A DNA stretch of 9,613 nt, from positions 1 through 9,613 of the forward strand of contig JAGBFZ010000221.1 in the NCBI GenBank assembly GCA_018110855.1. Direction: 5' to 3'. Every line of letters starts with the position of its first letter. The first letter of the stretch is position 1. A program made the translations under genes and the position numbers. The notes beneath the pieces are model-generated. The model worked only from the letters and a program-made list of their open reading frames with translations, did no database searches and was not told the DNA's origin. Below, in pieces: positions 1-5,898 of the stretch. The DNA is from Oscillospiraceae bacterium (lineage in GTDB: Bacteria; Bacillota; Clostridia; Oscillospirales; Ruminococcaceae).

Positions 1-251
1 AAGAGTGCGTTTTTTCAACTATGAAAGATATAGTATCAGCTGATGCCCCAGATGATATTTACATATCCCCCGTTGGTTGTTATGGAATAGTACGCAGAAA
101 ACAGGAAAGAAATGTAAAAATAAATCCTGCTCTTGAAAGGACATTGTTAAAAATATCATCTGAAATGTCATCAGAGGAAATCGAACAGAAATCAAGAATA
201 CAAAAAAGAGGACGTTTTAGCAATTGTGAGCAAAATATCGTAGAAGCATAA
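1..251 (+). CDS. C-terminal part of an unrecognised protein, probably on an integrated element
   Basis: The reading frame is already open at base 3, and the first internal ATG (base 21) has no ribosome binding site before it, so this is most likely the C-terminal end of a longer gene entering from the left. It ends with TAA at 249-251. The visible part (about 82 residues) is hydrophilic and rich in Lys, Arg, Glu and Ser, with no membrane segment. A basic stretch near the middle (GIVRRKQERNVKINPALER) is followed by an apparently helical, charged tail. I do not recognise the family and assign no function. Its codons are clearly more AT-rich than those of the ara genes. It ends only about 85 bases before a tRNA-Trp 3' fragment, so it is probably the last gene of an integrated element. 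It could instead be an ordinary host gene. Confidence 0.5.
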   Translation, partial: ECVFSTMKDIVSADAPDDIYISPVGCYGIVRRKQERNVKINPALERTLLKISSEMSSEEIEQKSRIQKRGRFSNCEQNIVEA

Positions 252-336
252 TGTGTCGTATTTCCGTCGTAATCCCCTCAACGGCATAGGCGACAACCAC
301 GTAAATACGCCGATTTCAAGCAATACGGCAAACCGC

Positions 337-378
337 CTCCAAAACCGCGTGCCGAGGGTTCGAATCCTTCTGCCCCTG
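337..378 (+). other. tRNA-Trp (CCA) 3' fragment, probable attachment site
   Basis: Bases 337-343 (CTCCAAA) form a complete anticodon loop with anticodon CCA at 339-341, preceded by the invariant T at 338. Then come the 3' anticodon-stem strand (344-348), a 5-base variable loop, a T arm with loop TTCGAAT (359-365) closed by a 5-bp stem (one G-T pair), the 3' acceptor strand TGCCCCT (371-377) and discriminator G378. The 5' half is missing: the bases before 337 cannot pair with 344-348, there is no D arm, and no AGGGGCA acceptor strand lies upstream. The CCA end is not encoded (CTA follows). Tyrosine integrases commonly use an att core running from the anticodon loop to the 3' end of a tRNA gene, and this fragment starts exactly at that loop. 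It cannot make a working tRNA. Confidence 0.75.
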
Positions 379-400
379 CTAAATCATACTATGCTATCAT

Positions 401-447
401 AGCAAAAGCCACGCAGACAAGCTGTTTGCGTGGCTTTTGCTTTTTTT
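401..447 (+). terminator. Strong intrinsic terminator after the tRNA-Trp fragment
   Basis: The arms AGCAAAAGCCACGCA (401-415) and TGCGTGGCTTTTGCT (427-441) pair perfectly over 15 bp. The stem can extend inward by four more pairs, one of them G-T, to a 3-base loop, and a run of T (441-447) follows. It probably served the original tRNA-Trp transcription unit and now ends transcripts leaving the putative element. A small alternative hairpin at 389-404 overlaps its left foot. Because the 5' arm begins with AGCAAAA, the opposite strand has only a short U-tract, so it should work best on the + strand. Confidence 0.85.
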
Positions 448-508
448 ACTTCACCTGCTGCCTCTTACCCCTATTCCTTCTTATTTTGGAGTCATTTGGC
501 GGATTTCG

Positions 509-536
509 GTGTCAAATGTGTGTCAAAATATGTGTC
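509..536 (+). repeat. Short direct repeats GTGTCAAA in the noncoding gap
   Basis: GTGTCAAA occurs at 509-516 and 520-527, with a partial third copy (GTGTC) at 532-536, giving spacings of 11 and 12 bases, about one helical turn. They lie in the 203-base stretch (448-650) between the terminator and the end of araD, where I see no credible gene and no clear araD terminator. They could be binding sites or chance. No function is assigned. Confidence 0.35.
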
Positions 537-650
537 TGTTACCGCAGTGCAGTACCACTTAGATTCCACGCATTTTGACCGTTTTGGACAATACCGGCCG
601 TTCTGTCAATGTGAGCGGGGCAGCTGCATTCCGTTCTTTACGGATGTTTG

Positions 651-1343
651 TCAGCCCTGTCCGTAGTATGCATTTTTTCCGTGCTTCCTGAGATAGTGCT
701 TGTCAAGAAGCTCCTGCTGCATACGTCCTGCGGAAGGATTCATTGACATTGCGTGGTAGTTCATAAAGGCTACCTCTTCAAGCACAACTGAATTATGCAC
801 AGCCTCGTGGGGATCTTTGCCCCATGTGAAGGGGCCGTGGCTCTTTACGAGCACTGCGGGGATCGACATTGGATCAACATCCTTGAAGGTCTCGATAATG
901 ACACTTCCCGTTTCCTTTTCATACTCTCCTGCGATCTCTACGGGAGTCATTTCCCTTGTGCAGGGGATCTCGCCGTAGAAATAATCGCCCTGAGTTGTGC
1001 CCATGGGGATAATTCCCATGCCTGCCTGGGCAAATGATGTTGCCCAGCGGCTGTGAGTATGGACGACTCCGCCTATTTCGGGAAATGCACGGTAAAGCTC
1101 AAGATGTGTGGGGGTGTCGCTTGAGGGTTTCCATTTGCCCTCTGCTACCTTTCCCGTAGCAAGCTCCACAACTACCATATCGCTGACAGTCATACCGTCA
1201 TAGGCAACGCCTGAGGGCTTGATAACAATCATTCCGCTTTCTCTGTCGATACCCGAAACGTTTCCCCATGTGAATGTAATAAGGTTATATTTAGGAAGAA
1301 GGAGATTTGCCTCCAGAACCTCCTGCTTTAATTTTTCAAGCAT
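651..1343 (-). CDS. araD: L-ribulose-5-phosphate 4-epimerase
   Basis: This enzyme converts L-ribulose 5-phosphate to D-xylulose 5-phosphate, the last step of the bacterial arabinose pathway, by a zinc-dependent retro-aldol/aldol reaction in the cytoplasm. The 230-residue product is full length for the class II aldolase/AraD family (E. coli AraD has 231). Visible signature residues are the substrate-binding segment TWGNVSG (25-31), SSD with Asp76, the zinc ligands in HTH (His95, His97), Asp120, His169 in SHGPFTWG, and the C-terminal NAYYGQ with the expected catalytic Tyr (226 or 227). The ATG at 1341-1343 follows an AAAGGA ribosome binding site. It is the last gene of the araA-araB-araD operon, 20 bases after araB. 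UlaF/SgbE-type epimerases for L-xylulose 5-phosphate are close relatives, but the araA and araB neighbours make AraD the clear choice. Confidence 0.95.
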   Translation of the reverse strand: MLEKLKQEVLEANLLLPKYNLITFTWGNVSGIDRESGMIVIKPSGVAYDGMTVSDMVVVELATGKVAEGKWKPSSDTPTHLELYRAFPEIGGVVHTHSRWATSFAQAGMGIIPMGTTQGDYFYGEIPCTREMTPVEIAGEYEKETGSVIIETFKDVDPMSIPAVLVKSHGPFTWGKDPHEAVHNSVVLEEVAFMNYHAMSMNPSAGRMQQELLDKHYLRKHGKNAYYGQG

Positions 1344-1363
1344 TTTGTTTGATTCCTTTCAGG

Positions 1364-2938
1364 TTATTTTGCAGCAGCATATTCAGCTGACAGACCCTTT
1401 TTATAGTTTTCGATAAATGCGGCAAAGCCTGCCACACCCTTTTCATCAGGCTGAACAGTGACGGATTCCATTGAAGCGAATACTTCTGTTTCAAGGAATT
1501 CGGGAAGCGATCTTCCGTTTCCTAAAGCTGCATATGCAGCAAGTACTGCCATGCCCCATGCGCCGCCTTCGGCTGCTGTTTTCATTACTGAAACAGCGCT
1601 ATTAAGACCGTCTGCAAGAAACTGCTGCGCAACTCCCTGTACTTTGAAAAGTCCGCCGTGTCCCGTTATCTTTTGTACGGATACCTTTTCATTCTCAAAG
1701 AGGATATCCATTCCAAGCTTCAGTGCAGCCATTGAGGAATAAAGCTGTGCACGGAAGAAATTTGCAAGGCTGAATTTTCCGTCGGGAGTTCTGAAATACA
1801 TAGGTCTGCCGTTTTCCGCACCTGCAACGGGTTCGCCTGAAAGGAAGTTATATGCCACAGTGCCTCCGCAGTCGGGATCGCCGTTTTGTGCATTTTTATA
1901 AAGTGTTTCGTAAAGCTTTGATTTATCCATAGGATCGCCGCAAAGCGCCGCAAACTCTCCGAAAGCATTTACCCATGCGTCAAGCTCGGAGCAGCAGTTG
2001 TTGCAGTGAACCATTGCAACGGGAGAACCGTCGGGAGTAGTAACCACGTCTATCTCGGGATAATAGCCAAGCAGCGGCTTTGAGAGAACAAGCATTGCAA
2101 AAATTGATGTGCCTGCGGAAACATTTCCCGTCTGGGGAAGAACACTGTCGGTGGCAACCATTCCCGTTCCTGCGTCACCCTCGGGAGGACAGAGCTTTAC
2201 GCCCGCCTTGAGAACACCTGTGGGGTCAAGGAGCTTTGCTCCGCTTTCTGTAAGGGCAGCATTTCCCTCGCCTGCGCTGAGTACGGCAGGAAGTATTTCT
2301 CTGATATCGCCGTCAAAGTTCTTTTCCTTGAGAAGTGTGTCAAGCTTTTCCATATACTTTGCGTTATAGGTGCCGTTCTCTATGGGGAATATTCCCGAAG
2401 CCTCACCCACTCCTACACTGCGCTCTCCTGTCAGAAGATAGTGGATATATCCCGCAAGGGTGTTGATATGGGATATCTTTGAGATATGCTCCTCATTATT
2501 GAGGATAGCCTGATAAAGATGAGCTATGCTCCATCTCTGCGGAATATTGAATTTAAAAAGCTGGGAAAGCTCGGAAGCTGCCTGCTCGGTAATGGTGTTT
2601 CTCCATGTTCTGAAAGGAACGAGAAGATCATCATTCTCGTCAAATGCCATATATCCGTGCATCATGCCCGATATTCCCATTGCACCGTAGGATTCGGGGA
2701 TAATGCCGTATTTTTCCTTTACATCTGCGGCAAGACTTGCATAGCAGTCCCGGAGTCCGCTGATGATATCCTCAAGGGAATATGTCCATACACCGTTTTC
2801 ATAGCGGTTCTCCCAATCATGGCTGCCTGCTGCGATGGGGGCAAAGGTATCGTCGATAAGAACTGCCTTTATTCTGGTAGAGCCGAATTCGATACCCAGA
2901 TAGGTCTTGTTGTTTTGAATTTTTTTCTGTACAGTCAT
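1364..2938 (-). CDS. araB: FGGY-family sugar kinase, probable L-ribulokinase
   Basis: Probably phosphorylates L-ribulose to L-ribulose 5-phosphate with ATP, between the AraA and AraD steps. The 524-residue protein has the two-lobed FGGY kinase layout: a first phosphate loop GIEFGSTRIK (15-24), a substrate-lobe motif GISGMMHGYMAFD (88-100), the likely catalytic Asp255 in EGDAGTGM, a second phosphate motif SAGTS (275-279) and the adenosine-binding segment ITGHGG (424-429). The usual DxGT in the first loop reads ExGS here. It is shorter than classical E. coli-type AraB (about 560 residues) and does not read like it, so substrate specificity rests on its place between araA and araD. The start ATG lies 5 bases after the araA stop, and its ribosome binding site (AAGAGG) is formed by the last codons of araA, so translation is probably coupled. 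Another ketose kinase (for example xylulokinase-like) is less likely. Confidence 0.85.
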   Translation of the reverse strand: MTVQKKIQNNKTYLGIEFGSTRIKAVLIDDTFAPIAAGSHDWENRYENGVWTYSLEDIISGLRDCYASLAADVKEKYGIIPESYGAMGISGMMHGYMAFDENDDLLVPFRTWRNTITEQAASELSQLFKFNIPQRWSIAHLYQAILNNEEHISKISHINTLAGYIHYLLTGERSVGVGEASGIFPIENGTYNAKYMEKLDTLLKEKNFDGDIREILPAVLSAGEGNAALTESGAKLLDPTGVLKAGVKLCPPEGDAGTGMVATDSVLPQTGNVSAGTSIFAMLVLSKPLLGYYPEIDVVTTPDGSPVAMVHCNNCCSELDAWVNAFGEFAALCGDPMDKSKLYETLYKNAQNGDPDCGGTVAYNFLSGEPVAGAENGRPMYFRTPDGKFSLANFFRAQLYSSMAALKLGMDILFENEKVSVQKITGHGGLFKVQGVAQQFLADGLNSAVSVMKTAAEGGAWGMAVLAAYAALGNGRSLPEFLETEVFASMESVTVQPDEKGVAGFAAFIENYKKGLSAEYAAAK

Positions 2939-2943
2939 AGCAT

Positions 2944-4410
2944 TTACCTCTTGAGCTTAGCCATTGTATCAAGCATAGCAAGCTGCTGCTCGAAAGCGTT
3001 TATTTCGGTCTTGTCGTCAATGATAACAAGCTCTGTATTTGTCATCTTTGCAAAAAGGCGGATATCGTCCTTGGTAAGAGCGGTGGAGACAACTGCATGA
3101 TGTGCGCCGCCTGCATATATCCATGCTGCTGCGCCTGTTGCAAAGTCGGGCTTCAGCTTCCACATAAGTCTTGCAACGGGCAGCTTGGGCATAGGCTTCG
3201 GCTGCTTAACAAGAGTGATGTCTGCGCATACGAGACGGAAGCGGTCGCCCATATCTATCATGGAAACAGCTATTCCCTCGCCCTCAATACCGTCAAATAC
3301 AAGTCTTGCGGGATCCTCCTTGCCGCCGATACCGAGAGGATGCACCTGAATTTCAGGCTTTCCTGCGGCAAATACGGGGGATACCTCAAGCATATGTGCT
3401 GCAAGCTCAAGCTCCTTGCCGCTTGTAAGATCGTAGGTGTAATCCTCCATAAAGCCTGTTGCGCCTTCTCTGCCTTCTGCCATTTTAAATAGAACTGCGC
3501 CCAGAGCTGCGGTCTTGTAATCTCCCTCGGGTCCGAAGCCGATCCCCTTTGCCATAAGATTCTGAGCTGCGATCCCGGGAAGCTGTCTGAGTCTGTGAAG
3601 ATCCTGGAAGGTATCGGTAAATGCGCCGATGTTCTCCTGTGCGATGAACTTTTCAAGAGCGACCTCATACTTTGCCTGCTCTCTTACGGCAGCTGCATTA
3701 TCGGTCGCCATTGTATATTTCTCGTTATACTCGGCAAGCTTTGCGTCGATCTCAGCGTCAGTGACCTTTTCTGCGATGGAAACAACATCTCCTATGCCGT
3801 AGTAGTTTACGTTCCAGCCATAGCATATCTCACTCTCTACTCTGTCGCCGTCGGTAACTGCAACATCACGCATATTGTTTCCGAGCATTGCCACCTTCAT
3901 AGTCCTGCCGAAATTAACGGCAGCGGCAGCCTGTGCGAAGCTGCGTATTTTTGCGATAACATCATCATGACGGTAATAGCCCACAACTACCTCACGCTTT
4001 ACGCCCAGTCTTGTGCAGATAAAGCCGAACTCTCTGTCACCGTGAGCAGACTGATTAAGATTCATAAAATCCATATCAATGCTGTCATAGGGGAGCTTTT
4101 CGTTGTACTGCGTGTGAAGATGGAGCATAGGCTTTTTAAGAGCCTTCAGCGCTCTTATCCACATCTTTGCGGGGGAGAAGGTGTGCATCCACATGATAAC
4201 GCCGATGCATTCCTTGTCGGCAGACGCCTTTACACAAACGTCCTCAGCCTCTGCCGCTGTTGTTACAACAGGCTCGAAGCATACCTCTGCGATATCTTTG
4301 AGCTTATCGCTTAAAAAAGCTGCCATCTCTCTGCTGTCGCTTGCTGCCTGCCTGAGAGTTTCTTCACCGTAAAGATCCTGACTGCCTGTTATGAAGTATA
4401 ATTTGTTCAT
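2944..4410 (-). CDS. araA: L-arabinose isomerase
   Basis: Catalyses the reversible conversion of L-arabinose to L-ribulose, the first step of arabinose use; the family is cytoplasmic, Mn-dependent and hexameric. The 488-residue length is normal (E. coli 500). The N-terminus has the typical FITGSQDLYGEETL. All four metal/catalytic positions are visible: Glu295 in GFGPEGDYKTAAL, Glu322 in FMEDYTY, His339 in AHMLEVSP, and the His pair 437-438 in YAGGAHH (equivalents of E. coli Glu306, Glu333, His350 and His450). The ATG at 4408-4410 has an AAAGGAA ribosome binding site. It is the first gene of the operon, and the araB start follows 5 bases after its stop. It is transcribed away from the araR-like gene and probably repressed through the shared intergenic region. 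Confidence 0.97.
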   Translation of the reverse strand: MNKLYFITGSQDLYGEETLRQAASDSREMAAFLSDKLKDIAEVCFEPVVTTAAEAEDVCVKASADKECIGVIMWMHTFSPAKMWIRALKALKKPMLHLHTQYNEKLPYDSIDMDFMNLNQSAHGDREFGFICTRLGVKREVVVGYYRHDDVIAKIRSFAQAAAAVNFGRTMKVAMLGNNMRDVAVTDGDRVESEICYGWNVNYYGIGDVVSIAEKVTDAEIDAKLAEYNEKYTMATDNAAAVREQAKYEVALEKFIAQENIGAFTDTFQDLHRLRQLPGIAAQNLMAKGIGFGPEGDYKTAALGAVLFKMAEGREGATGFMEDYTYDLTSGKELELAAHMLEVSPVFAAGKPEIQVHPLGIGGKEDPARLVFDGIEGEGIAVSMIDMGDRFRLVCADITLVKQPKPMPKLPVARLMWKLKPDFATGAAAWIYAGGAHHAVVSTALTKDDIRLFAKMTNTELVIIDDKTEINAFEQQLAMLDTMAKLKR

Positions 4411-4436
4411 TTTATTTCATTCCTTTCTAAATGAAT

Positions 4437-4473
4437 CAAAAAATAATACAAATTTATAATTTAAATACAAATT
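4437..4473 (-). promoter_or_regulatory. Paired candidate AraR operators in the araA leader
   Basis: The 10-mer AATACAAATT occurs exactly at 4445-4454 and 4464-4473, 19 bases apart in the same orientation. Read on the minus strand it is AATTTGTATT, resembling half of the Bacillus AraR box (ATTTGTAC...). The first copy extends on the minus strand to 4437 and matches the araR-side site at 16 of 18 positions. Both copies lie between the predicted araA start site (about 4503) and the araA start codon, where bound repressor would block elongation or initiation. The assignment to AraR is inferred. Confidence 0.55.
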
Positions 4474-4509
4474 CTGCGCATTCATTTTATGCTGATTGAT
4501 ATTGATTTT

Positions 4510-4538
4510 ATTTTATCACAAGGTTATAACAATTGCAA
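4510..4538 (-). promoter_or_regulatory. Candidate araA promoter
   Basis: On the minus strand, TTGCAA (4533-4538) is separated by 17 bases from TAAAAT (4510-4515), a reasonable sigma-A promoter. Transcription would start near 4503 and give a leader of about 93 bases containing the two candidate operators. The area is very AT-rich, so other -10 boxes nearer the gene are possible. Confidence 0.5.
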
Positions 4539-4600
4539 TTCACAAATCATACATTGTTTTTCAAGGTTTTTTGTTTATTATGCTCGCTGTATTAGTCTTT

Positions 4601-4628
4601 TTTACAAAATCTGTTTTTTGTATATAAT
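4601..4628 (+). promoter_or_regulatory. Upstream candidate promoter for araR
   Basis: TTTACA (4601-4606), a 16-base spacer and a perfect TATAAT (4623-4628). The 20-base inverted repeat at 4603-4622 fills the space between its boxes. It is a second possible start for araR, about 30 bases upstream of the better-scoring one. Confidence 0.4.
4603..4622. repeat. Inverted repeat TACAAAA-N6-TTTTGTA, possible operator
   Basis: Seven-base arms at 4603-4609 and 4616-4622 are exact inverted copies around a 6-base centre. The arms share TACAAA with the 10-mer elements elsewhere in this intergenic region. The repeat covers the spacer of the upstream araR promoter, so a protein bound here could block it. 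The sequence is AT-rich, so chance cannot be excluded. Confidence 0.4.
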
Positions 4629-4632
4629 ACGC

Positions 4633-4661
4633 TTGACAAATTGTTTTTAAAGTTGTATTAT
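4633..4661 (+). promoter_or_regulatory. Main candidate araR promoter
   Basis: A perfect TTGACA (4633-4638), a 17-base spacer and TATTAT (4656-4661) form a near-consensus sigma-A promoter. The expected start is near 4668, five bases before the third AATTTGTATT element, which suggests autoregulation of the repressor gene. Confidence 0.7.
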
Positions 4662-4672
4662 ATTTATCAGAG

Positions 4673-4690
4673 AATTTGTATTGTTTTTGG
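4673..4690 (+). promoter_or_regulatory. Candidate AraR operator at the araR start
   Basis: AATTTGTATT (4673-4682) is the exact reverse complement of the two 10-mers in the araA leader, about 200 bases away. The match to the copy nearest araA continues to 16 of 18 bases. It lies just after the predicted araR start site and reaches the ribosome binding site GGAG (4689-4692). In Bacillus subtilis AraR uses two sites at the metabolic operon and one at its own gene; the same arrangement is seen here, though AraR binding is inferred. Confidence 0.55.
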
Positions 4691-4701
4691 AGTGATAACG
4701 G

Positions 4702-5751
4702 GTGAAAAAATATGAATATGTGGCAGATTCGCTTTCCGAAGAAATAAAGACGGGGTATTACCCCAACGGAGCTTTTCTCCCCACGGAAGAGAAGCTGACC
4801 GAAATATACAGTGTGAGCAGACAGACCGTAAGAAAAGCGCTGTCTATACTTGAAGAAAAGGATCTTATTGAAAAAAAGCAGGGCAGCGGTTCGGTGGTGA
4901 AAAAAAGGAATCCCGCTGCTGACAGCGGTAAGGTATACGTTATTGCAACTTATATCGACGACTATATCTTCCCGGGGCAGCTCAGAGGCGTTGAGGAGGT
5001 GCTGTCGAAAAATAATTTCTCGGCTATTCTTTCCGCAACAAGGAATCAGATATGCAACGAGCGGAGGATACTTGAGGATATCCTGAGGGATCCTGTTGCG
5101 GGAATACTTGTGGAGGGAACAAAGACGGCTTTTCCCAATCCCAATATCGATCTTTACGAAAGGCTTGCCGGGCTAAGCATACCAATCGTATTCTTCAACA
5201 GCTGCTATCCCGGACTTAAAGGTCCCCTGTATGTATGTGCGGATAACCGCAGAGGCGGGTATGAGCTTGTGACCTATCTTCTGAAAAAAGGGCACCGAAG
5301 CATTGCGTCTATTTTCAAAGCCGATGATATTCAGGGACATGAACGCTATTCGGGCTATATATCGGCTATGTTTGACAATAAGCTCTTCGTTTCCGACAAA
5401 AAGACTATATGGTACACAACGGAAACTAAGGAAAGGCTGTTCGACGGATCGGGGGATATTCTTTCATTAATAGGCGATGCCACTGCTGTTGTGTGCTATA
5501 ATGATGAGATCGCATATATGCTTATAAAATATCTTACTGCCTGCGGAAGGAGAGTGCCGGAGGATATTGCGGTCGTGAGCTTTGACAACAGCAGTCTGAG
5601 CGAAATGTCACCTGTAAGGATAACATCTCTTTCATACGATGATATGAACATCGGCACGATCGCTGCCCGCAAGCTGGTGGATATTCTGGGCGGCAGAAAA
5701 GCAAGCTCCGAAACTATCCCGTGGAAGCTGGCTGAAAAAGAAAGCTCCTGA
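4702..5751 (+). CDS. araR: AraR-like transcriptional repressor (GntR/LacI type)
   Basis: Probable arabinose-responsive repressor of the divergent araABD operon and of itself. The first 70 or so residues of the 349-residue product form a GntR-type winged helix: LPTEEKLTEIYSVSRQTVRKAL (residues 26-47) is the recognition region, followed by LIEKKQGSGSVV as the wing. Residues from about 75 to the end form a LacI/GalR-type sugar-binding domain (VYVIATYIDDYIFPG, GILVEG, VCYNDEIAYMLIKYL, PEDIAVVSFDNS). This chimeric build is that of Bacillus AraR (about 360 residues). The start is GTG at 4702-4704, with GGAG 9 bases upstream. Arabinose as inducer is inferred from position and architecture. No strong terminator follows, and the next promoter begins 54 bases after the stop. 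Confidence 0.88.
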   Translation: MKKYEYVADSLSEEIKTGYYPNGAFLPTEEKLTEIYSVSRQTVRKALSILEEKDLIEKKQGSGSVVKKRNPAADSGKVYVIATYIDDYIFPGQLRGVEEVLSKNNFSAILSATRNQICNERRILEDILRDPVAGILVEGTKTAFPNPNIDLYERLAGLSIPIVFFNSCYPGLKGPLYVCADNRRGGYELVTYLLKKGHRSIASIFKADDIQGHERYSGYISAMFDNKLFVSDKKTIWYTTETKERLFDGSGDILSLIGDATAVVCYNDEIAYMLIKYLTACGRRVPEDIAVVSFDNSSLSEMSPVRITSLSYDDMNIGTIAARKLVDILGGRKASSETIPWKLAEKESS

Positions 5752-5805
5752 TCTCCTCGGCTTTTTACATTTTTTGTATCATGTCCAAAAAATTTTAAAA
5801 AAATA

Positions 5806-5834
5806 TTGAAATTGCGGTAAATGTATGATATAAT
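5806..5834 (+). promoter_or_regulatory. Promoter of the histidine kinase operon
   Basis: TTGAAA (5806-5811), a 17-base spacer and a perfect TATAAT (5829-5834) form a near-consensus sigma-A promoter. Transcription should start near 5841. This leaves no room for a ribosome binding site before the ATG at 5851 but fits the GTG start at 5899 with a leader of about 58 bases. Confidence 0.75.
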
Positions 5835-5884
5835 ATAAACACCTCAAAATATGAGCGGCTTTTTGTGCAAAACATCAAAAGGAC

Positions 5885-5891
5885 AGGAGAG
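5885..5891 (+). promoter_or_regulatory. Ribosome binding site that fixes the kinase start
   Basis: AGGAGAG ends 7 bases before GTG 5899-5901. The alternative ATG at 5851 is preceded only by ACCTCAAAAT, which has no purine-rich site. This supports the GTG as the true start and removes 16 residues from the longest reading. Confidence 0.7.
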
Positions 5892-5898
5892 AATCCTT

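Larger units (their letters stand above)
1..378 (+). mobile_element. Right end of a putative element integrated in tRNA-Trp
   Basis: An AT-rich coding end is followed by an isolated 3' tRNA fragment and then by chromosome-like sequence. This matches the distal junction of a genomic island, integrative conjugative element or prophage that entered the 3' end of a tRNA gene. Because the fragment reads on the + strand, the intact tRNA gene and the rest of the element should lie to the left, outside the window. Neither an integrase nor the other att site is visible, so the nature of the element is inferred. The alternative is an old tRNA remnant with no element present now. Confidence 0.45.

Noticed and set aside
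251..336. Short frame overlapping the stop of the first gene and continuing toward the tRNA fragment
   Set aside because: The ATG at 251 gives only 12 codons. No ribosome binding site or family resemblance supports a gene here.
280..378. Complete tRNA gene
   Set aside because: No D arm or 5' acceptor strand is present, and the bases before the anticodon loop cannot pair with the 3' strand. Only the 3' part of tRNA-Trp is there.
622..645. Possible araD terminator on the minus strand
   Set aside because: Only a 5-bp stem (TCCGT/ACGGA) with no T-run following it in the direction of araD transcription.
430..666. Open frame of about 78 codons on the + strand
   Set aside because: It starts inside the terminator stem, has no ribosome binding site and overlaps the end of araD. 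Its composition looks like translated noncoding DNA.
2486..3100. Long + strand frame across the araA/araB junction, and other long frames opposite araA and the first kinase
   Set aside because: They lie antisense to well-supported genes with intact catalytic motifs and show no protein-family features. They reflect codon bias of the true genes.
4411..4701. Catabolite-response (cre) element or riboswitch in the ara intergenic region
   Set aside because: I found no convincing match to the cre consensus and no structured leader. The region is AT-rich and explained by promoters and the 10-mer repeats.
5739..5766. Possible terminator after araR
   Set aside because: AGAAAGC/GCTTTTT can pair over 7 bp with one G-T, but the loop is 14 bases and the stem is AT-rich. 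Too weak to call.
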